Positions 6,731-10,403 of a DNA stretch of 10,403 nucleotides are shown in pieces. The notes under the pieces were generated by a model, which had not been told where the DNA came from, did not search any database, and was given only the letters and a program-made list of their open reading frames with translations. Where the stretch lies: assembly GCA_030727085.1 (NCBI GenBank), contig JANRCF010000065.1:1-10403 (forward strand). The letters run 5' to 3'. Numbering within the stretch: the first letter of the stretch is position 1; the number at the start of each line of letters is the position of its first letter. The stretch comes from Alphaproteobacteria bacterium (GTDB lineage Bacteria; Pseudomonadota; Alphaproteobacteria; Paracaedibacterales; CAIOTO01). The position numbers and the translations under genes were made by a program.

Positions 6731-8002
6731 TCACACCTCAGCGGACATCTTTTGCCGTTCAATCTTGGCGCCGACGGCTGTTAATTTTTGTTCCAACTTT
6801 TCGTAGCCACGATCAAGATGATATACGCGGCTAAGTACTGTATCGCCCTTAGCAGCAAGTCCTGCTAACACAAGTGAAACGGACGCGCGTAAATCTGTTG
6901 CCATCACTTCGGCTCCACTTAAAAAGGGGACGCCGCGCACGAGCGCAGATGAGCCATGAACGGTAATATTAGCGCCCATACGGCATAATTCAGGTACGTG
7001 CATAAAACGATTTTCAAAAATGGTTTCGGTAATCATTGATGCGCCATTTGATAGCGTCATTAGCGCCATCATTTGTGCTTGAATGTCTGTCGCAAAGCCT
7101 GGATAAGGTTCGGTCATTACATCGACCCCCTGAATAGAACCAGCACCTGCTTTTATGTTAAAGCCATTCGCTGTTGGGGTGATAATTGCACCTGTGCGTA
7201 TTAAAGCTTCACTTACTGTTGGAATTAGGGCTAAATCGGTGTCACATAGCGTGAGTTCCCCTTGCGTAATAATCGCCGCAATAGCATAGGTTGCTGTTTC
7301 GATGCGATCGGGAAGGACACGGTATGACGTGCCTTTTAGGCGATCTACACCTTGAATTGTAATGCGATCTGTTCCTGCACCTTCGATGATCGCGCCCATG
7401 CTTTTCAAGCAATTAGCAAGATCAATAATTTCCGGTTCACGCGCTGCATTGATTAGCACAGTTTCACCTTTGGCAAGCGTTGCTGCCATCATTAGATTTT
7501 CCGTTGCTGTGACAGAGATTACAGGCATGCTGATTGTTGCGCCGACCAAGCCATCAGGTGCAGAAGCGTTAATATATCCTTCGGATAATTCAATGTGTGC
7601 GCCTAGTTTTTGCAGGCCGTGGATGTGAATATCAACGGGGCGTGTGCCAATGGCGCAGCCGCCAGGTAATGAAACGCGAGCGGTGCCAAAGCGTGCAACG
7701 AGTGGGCCTAGCACGAGGATTGATGCACGCATTTTGCGTACAATATCATACGGTGCGGTTGTGTTTTCTACAGCTGATGCATCAATTGTTACTTCATTAT
7801 TTTCTGATGAGATAATGCAGCCGTGTTGCGATAATAATTCAACCATTAATCGGATATCCGCAAGTTCAGGCACATTGCTTAAATGGAAGGGTTCTTCTGT
7901 TAATAAACCCGCCGTTAAGAGTGGCAGTGCAGCATTTTTCGCGCCGCTGATGTGTAGTGAACCATTAAGAGTATTTCCGCCTTGGACGATAATGCGATCC
8001 AT
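6731..8002 (-). CDS. murA: UDP-N-acetylglucosamine 1-carboxyvinyltransferase MurA
   Basis: MurA transfers enolpyruvate from PEP to UDP-GlcNAc, the first committed step of peptidoglycan synthesis, in the cytoplasm. The 423 residues match the family (E. coli 419). Visible key residues are K22 and N23 in SGAKNAALP, the loop cysteine C116 in PGGCAIGTRPVD (the residue attacked by fosfomycin, so a sensitive type is expected) and the catalytic aspartate in PGFATDIQAQ. The start is the ATG at 8002 (MDRIIVQGG), which gives the family N terminus; an AGAAAGAAG purine run is a weak ribosome binding site. The frame stays open for 41 more codons upstream, but these translate two REP repeats (IPAQAGIQ and LDPRLREDDG) and are not part of the enzyme. 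Presence of this gene implies a peptidoglycan-making organism. Confidence 0.97.
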   Translation of the reverse strand: MDRIIVQGGNTLNGSLHISGAKNAALPLLTAGLLTEEPFHLSNVPELADIRLMVELLSQHGCIISSENNEVTIDASAVENTTAPYDIVRKMRASILVLGPLVARFGTARVSLPGGCAIGTRPVDIHIHGLQKLGAHIELSEGYINASAPDGLVGATISMPVISVTATENLMMAATLAKGETVLINAAREPEIIDLANCLKSMGAIIEGAGTDRITIQGVDRLKGTSYRVLPDRIETATYAIAAIITQGELTLCDTDLALIPTVSEALIRTGAIITPTANGFNIKAGAGSIQGVDVMTEPYPGFATDIQAQMMALMTLSNGASMITETIFENRFMHVPELCRMGANITVHGSSALVRGVPFLSGAEVMATDLRASVSLVLAGLAAKGDTVLSRVYHLDRGYEKLEQKLTAVGAKIERQKMSAEV

Positions 8003-8020
8003 TTTCTTCTTTCTTTCGCC

Positions 8021-8110
8021 GTCATCCTCGCGAAGGCGGGGATCCAGTCTATTTGTGTGATTATGATTGTGCTTTTGTGAATTGTTCTGGATTCCCGCCT
8101 GCGCGGGAAT
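8021..8110. repeat. Pair of inverted REP elements upstream of murA
   Basis: The left unit (8021-8050, starting GTCATCCTCGCGAAGGCGGG) and the right unit (8086-8110, inverted, starting TCTGGATTCCCGCCTGCGCG) are about 35 nt apart. Each can form its own GC-rich hairpin. As a pair they are inverted copies: the facing arms GGCGGGGATCCAG and CTGGATTCCCGCC match at 12 of 13 positions, so the whole can also form one large hairpin. This is the layout of bacterial interspersed mosaic elements. The unit shares its core with the repeat at 4811-4830. It lies only 18 nt before the murA start codon, within the probable 5' leader of murA mRNA, where it could affect translation or mRNA stability. Confidence 0.85.
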
Positions 8111-8143
8111 GTGTATACCCATCATAAACCAATCTATTGATTT

Positions 8144-8164
8144 CTAAGAAGTAATTTTACTCAT
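8144..8164 (-). other. Six-codon ORF with a strong ribosome binding site, upstream of murA
   Basis: On the minus strand AAGGAG (8177-8172) is followed after 7 nt by ATG and the six codons MSKITS, then TAG. The ribosome binding site is among the best in the window, yet the ORF is minimal. It lies in the same reading frame as murA, with this TAG as the only stop before the murA ORF. It may be a leader peptide, the remnant of a disrupted gene start, or chance. Confidence 0.3.
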
Positions 8165-8180
8165 CTAGCGTCTCCTTCAA

Positions 8181-8220
8181 AAGCCTTAGATAGTAAAACT
8201 ATCTGCGGTTTTAAAGGCTT
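8181..8220. repeat. Two-part stem-loop in the dcd-murA gap
   Basis: AAGCCTT (8181-8187) pairs with AAGGCTT (8214-8220), and directly inside it AGATAGT (8188-8194) pairs with ACTATCT (8198-8204) across a loop of three A residues. A 9-nt bulge (8205-8213) separates the two 3' arms. On the minus strand the structure is followed by TTTTG and then the AAGGAG ribosome binding site, so it could act as a weak terminator after dcd or as the core of the MITE-like element around it. Outside this structure the gap from 8221 to 8293 shows no gene. Confidence 0.6.
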
Positions 8221-8293
8221 GTTTTATAAACAAAATTTCTGACTTAGAATTTCAACATTTTTATTCATGATGGGTATAGTGGAAAAAATTACG

Positions 8294-8845
8294 TTATAAT
8301 CGTGGTAGCGTTACGCCCTTTTGTCCCATATATTTACCGCTGCGATCCTTATAGGATACTTCACATTCACGATCTGCTTTAAAGAACAGGAACTGACAAA
8401 CACCTTCGTTTGCGTAGATTTTCGCGGGCAGGGGAGTTGTATTGGAAAACTCAAGAGTTACGTGACCTTCCCATTCAGGTTCAAGCGGCGTCACATTTAC
8501 AATGATTCCACAACGGGCATATGTTGATTTGCCCAGGCAAATAACAAGTACATCACGCGGTATACGAAAATATTCAACGGTTCGACCAAGTGCAAAGCTA
8601 TTCGGTGGTATAATACATACATCTGTGTTGCGTTCGACAAAGCTATCTTCGGCAAAATTCTTTGGATCAACAACAGCACTATTTACGTTCGTGAAAATTT
8701 TGAATTCAGGCGCCACGCGTGCGTCATATCCATACGACGATACACCATATGAAATGATACCATCACGTTTTTGACATTCGGTAAAGGGCTCAATCATGCC
8801 TTTTAAGGCTTGTTCGCGGATCCAATGATCAGATTGTATTGACAA
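8294..8845 (-). CDS. dcd: dCTP deaminase (dUTP-forming)
   Basis: Dcd deaminates dCTP to dUTP, which dUTPase turns into dUMP, the substrate of ThyX encoded earlier in this window. The 183-residue protein is complete. It has SSYGYDAR at 36-43, the catalytic region GKSTYARCG at 105-113 (S107, R111), and VTPLEPEWEGHVTLEFSN at 118-135 with the catalytic glutamate E132. The C-terminal lid includes KYMGQKGVTLPRL. The sequence resembles alphaproteobacterial Dcd throughout and shows no sign of the bifunctional deaminase-dUTPase type. The start is TTG at 8845: the protein then begins MSIQSDHWIR as the family does, and the only nearby upstream ATG (minus strand, 8861) is out of frame. No good ribosome binding site precedes it, so translation may be weak. 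dut is not in this window. Confidence 0.96.
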   Translation of the reverse strand: MSIQSDHWIREQALKGMIEPFTECQKRDGIISYGVSSYGYDARVAPEFKIFTNVNSAVVDPKNFAEDSFVERNTDVCIIPPNSFALGRTVEYFRIPRDVLVICLGKSTYARCGIIVNVTPLEPEWEGHVTLEFSNTTPLPAKIYANEGVCQFLFFKADRECEVSYKDRSGKYMGQKGVTLPRL

Positions 8846-8881
8846 TGCAGGTTGCTTTCATTCTAGATTATGTATTTTTTA

Positions 8882-8911
8882 TTGATACCATAATTGGGGG
8901 TTAATCAGCAA
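8882..8911 (-). promoter_or_regulatory. Possible dcd promoter
   Basis: On the minus strand TTGCTG (8911-8906) and TATCAA (8887-8882) are 18 bp apart, with TGG directly before the -10 hexamer as an extended -10 element. The match is only moderate, but it is the best candidate in the 110-nt gap between the transporter gene and dcd. No convincing terminator for the transporter gene was seen there. Confidence 0.33.
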
Positions 8912-8955
8912 GATTTCCGAGAAAGTGGACGTAAACAATTATTTCTGAATTAATG

Positions 8956-10293
8956 CTATTTTACTTCAACATATGGTGCAGATCCGTGGTGGATCGCTTG
9001 TTTCTTTCTTGCAATTACTTTTAATAATATCCAAGAAAGCAGCAAACCAACAGGAATAATGATGAAAGAGATTTGATAGTTGTAGCTTAACGTATTTCCA
9101 TCTGTTGATATAACTTCATATTTTGTGCTTTCTAAAATTATTCCTGATAATGGCTGAAAAATAATCCCGCTAGACATGATAATACTATTAATAAAGCCAA
9201 TAGCCGTAGCATTAGCATATGTTGGGTTTAAATCTTTAATAAAAGCAAAAGATAGAATACGTCCGCTACAGCATACGCCAAACAAAAAAAGTAAGAGAAA
9301 AGTAAGATTTAAGGGCATATTGGGTTTGTAAATAGCAACGAGAAAAATACATAAAGAAAGAAGCGAAGACCAAGAAATTACTCTAACATAATTATTAAGT
9401 TTACTTGCCAAACACGCTGCGAATGGTGCTCCTATCGCTAATCCTATGAAAAATAACGTATTTGCAAAAGAAGACTCGGTGTTACTTATAGAGTATGTTT
9501 GTTTTAAATAAGGAATGCTCCACAATTCAGCAAAAACAGATATGGGCAAATACATGAAGCAACCGCATAAACCCATTAGCCAGTTTTGACTGTTAGTAAT
9601 AACGATTTTAAGCGTGTCAAAAAAAGTTATTTGAGTCTTGTGAGAGGGTTCTTTAACAGTGTTTTTCTTATCCCGAATTATAAACCAAGAAGCTAATGTG
9701 ATAATTAATCCTATTAAAGCCGTGATTAATATAGAATTTCGCCAACCACTTGTTTGTAAGCTGGAAGCCAAATAAACTCCACCCAGGCTTGACCCCAAAG
9801 ATCCTACTGCAGTTGTGATGGCCATCATAAAGCCAAATTTATGAGCAGGAAACCAGTCGGTAATTATTTTAGCACAGCTTAAGAAGACGCAAGCGGAGCC
9901 TGCCCCAATAATAAATCGAGCGACTTGTGCTACAAATATACTGTCAGTTTGTGAAAAAACAAAGCTGCCTGTTGCGCATAGCGCTGCTGAAAGCGTGATA
10001 ACTTTGCGAGGACCTAACCAGTCAACAATTAGTCCGCATGGAATTTGAAACAATACATACGTGTAGTAATAATATGAGCTGATGAGGCTTAATGCTGCGG
10101 TATCTACGTTGAATTCTCGCATTAATTCATCTGCCATAATGCATGGAGATACGCGTAATAAGTATTCGTAGAGATAAAATACCGCTGCTATCCCCCAAAC
10201 AGCCCATTTATATGGAATTTTAAACGAAAAATTAAAAAGAGATAGGGTTGGTAAAGGAATATTTCTCACAAATTTAATACTGTTATTCAACAA
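8956..10293 (-). CDS. Major facilitator superfamily transporter, substrate unknown
   Basis: This is a 445-residue inner-membrane transporter with about 12 hydrophobic segments in two halves. After a roughly 27-residue N-terminal tail the first segment is near 30-47. The MFS signature between segments 2 and 3 is visible as GLIVDWLGPRK at 88-98. The patterns YEYLLRVSP near 42-50 and ISSYYYYTYVLFQIPCGL near 71-88 recall a group of MFS proteins frequent in Legionella, Coxiella and Rickettsia-like bacteria; the substrate cannot be read from sequence. The start is TTG at 10293, fixed by an in-frame TAA two codons upstream and by AAAGGA 8 nt before it. The gene is visibly more AT-rich than radA or murA (28-35% GC in two 60-nt blocks counted by hand, against 53-60% in blocks of those two genes), which may indicate later acquisition. 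Confidence 0.93.
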   Translation of the reverse strand: MLNNSIKFVRNIPLPTLSLFNFSFKIPYKWAVWGIAAVFYLYEYLLRVSPCIMADELMREFNVDTAALSLISSYYYYTYVLFQIPCGLIVDWLGPRKVITLSAALCATGSFVFSQTDSIFVAQVARFIIGAGSACVFLSCAKIITDWFPAHKFGFMMAITTAVGSLGSSLGGVYLASSLQTSGWRNSILITALIGLIITLASWFIIRDKKNTVKEPSHKTQITFFDTLKIVITNSQNWLMGLCGCFMYLPISVFAELWSIPYLKQTYSISNTESSFANTLFFIGLAIGAPFAACLASKLNNYVRVISWSSLLSLCIFLVAIYKPNMPLNLTFLLLFLFGVCCSGRILSFAFIKDLNPTYANATAIGFINSIIMSSGIIFQPLSGIILESTKYEVISTDGNTLSYNYQISFIIIPVGLLLSWILLKVIARKKQAIHHGSAPYVEVK

Positions 10294-10301
10294 AATTTAA
10301 A

Positions 10302-10307
10302 TCCTTT
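10302..10307 (-). promoter_or_regulatory. Ribosome binding site that fixes the TTG start of the MFS gene
   Basis: AAAGGA on the minus strand lies 8 nt before TTG at 10293. An in-frame TAA at 10299-10297 rules out any earlier start, and the next codon is also TTG, with less favourable 11-nt spacing. The remaining upstream DNA to 10403 is AT-rich and shows no convincing promoter or gene. Confidence 0.75.
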
Positions 10308-10403
10308 ATTATTTAATTATTTATATGGTCGCCTATTCAACATTAAAAGGCATTGCTATGGAATAACAAAAAAAGACAGGTACATTTAGTATGATCTCTA
10401 TCA

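Larger units (their letters stand above)
8114..8278. mobile_element. Possible MITE-like element with 12-bp terminal inverted repeats
   Basis: TATACCCATCAT (8114-8125) and ATGATGGGTATA (8267-8278) are perfect inverted repeats; allowing one mismatch they extend inward to 15 bp. The 165-bp segment is AT-rich and has no coding capacity beyond six codons. The triplet GTG occurs immediately outside each end (8111-8113 and 8279-8281), as a 3-bp target duplication would. Size, inverted ends and lack of a transposase gene fit a miniature inverted-repeat element. Only one copy is in this window, so mobility cannot be shown. A long-range hairpin in the dcd-murA gap is the alternative reading. Confidence 0.45.

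Noticed and set aside
7644..8060. Plus-strand open frame of 138 codons opposite murA, ending in a serine-arginine-rich tail
   Set aside because: It is antisense to a clear murA, and its tail is the REP repeat read on the other strand.
8003..8125. Longer murA start giving a 464-residue protein
   Set aside because: The extra 41 codons are translated REP repeats and intervening low-complexity DNA; the MurA family N terminus begins at the ATG at 8002.
10311..10340. Promoter TTGAAT-18 bp-TTAAAT for the MFS gene
   Set aside because: Transcription would start within the ribosome binding site and leave no usable leader; the match is likely due to AT-richness.
10344..10366. Plus-strand AAAAGG followed by ATG GAA TAA
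   Set aside because: A two-codon ORF with no other support.
10391..10403. Possible start of a plus-strand gene (ATG ATC TCT ATC) at the window edge
   Set aside because: Only four codons are visible and the ribosome binding site is weak (AGG at 10 nt).
1..10403. tRNA, rRNA, CRISPR array, toxin-antitoxin or phage genes
   Set aside because: No cloverleaf, regularly spaced repeats, integrase or phage-like reading frames were seen. RatA-like similarity alone does not justify a toxin call.

Overview
The window looks like chromosomal core DNA of an alphaproteobacterium with fairly AT-rich DNA. The Dcd, LipA and ThyX proteins read like alphaproteobacterial versions, and lipA is followed by a COQ10-like START-domain gene, an arrangement common in that class. 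ThyX (instead of ThyA), isolated REP-type GC-rich palindromes and a transporter of a type often found in intracellular bacteria would suit a host-associated lineage such as Holosporales. That placement is inference; no rRNA gene is present to settle it.

Left half, + strand (1-4788): the 3' part of greA, then thyX (1-nt overlap, TAATG), lipA, a COQ10/RatA-like gene (14-nt overlap with lipA), marC and radA. The first four look like one transcription unit. marC and radA are only 5 nt apart and may have their own weak promoter in the 86-nt gap before marC. radA meets pheS tail to tail, with a 55-nt gap that holds a REP-like palindrome.

Right half, - strand (10293 down to 4844), in transcription order: an MFS transporter, dcd, murA, rpmI, rplT and pheS. 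rpmI-rplT has a near-consensus sigma-70 promoter and a structured leader of roughly 110 nt that may be an L20 autoregulatory site. An intrinsic terminator lies between rplT and pheS and leaves almost no room for a separate pheS promoter, so pheS expression may depend on read-through. infC and pheT, the usual partners of this cluster, are absent from their expected places.

The 291-nt gap between dcd and murA is the most unusual stretch. It holds two REP elements in inverted orientation next to a 165-bp AT-rich segment with 12-bp perfect terminal inverted repeats and a GTG triplet on each side, which resembles a miniature transposable element. Inside it are a two-part stem-loop and a strong ribosome binding site in front of a six-codon ORF.

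Functional links: Dcd makes dUTP from dCTP and ThyX methylates dUMP, so two steps of dTTP synthesis are encoded here. LipA makes the lipoyl cofactor of the 2-oxoacid dehydrogenases, and the COQ10-like protein probably assists ubiquinone function. MurA starts peptidoglycan synthesis. GreA, RadA, L20, L35 and PheS are information-processing genes. I found no complete novel defence, CRISPR or biosynthetic system; the interest lies in the regulatory and repeat structures.
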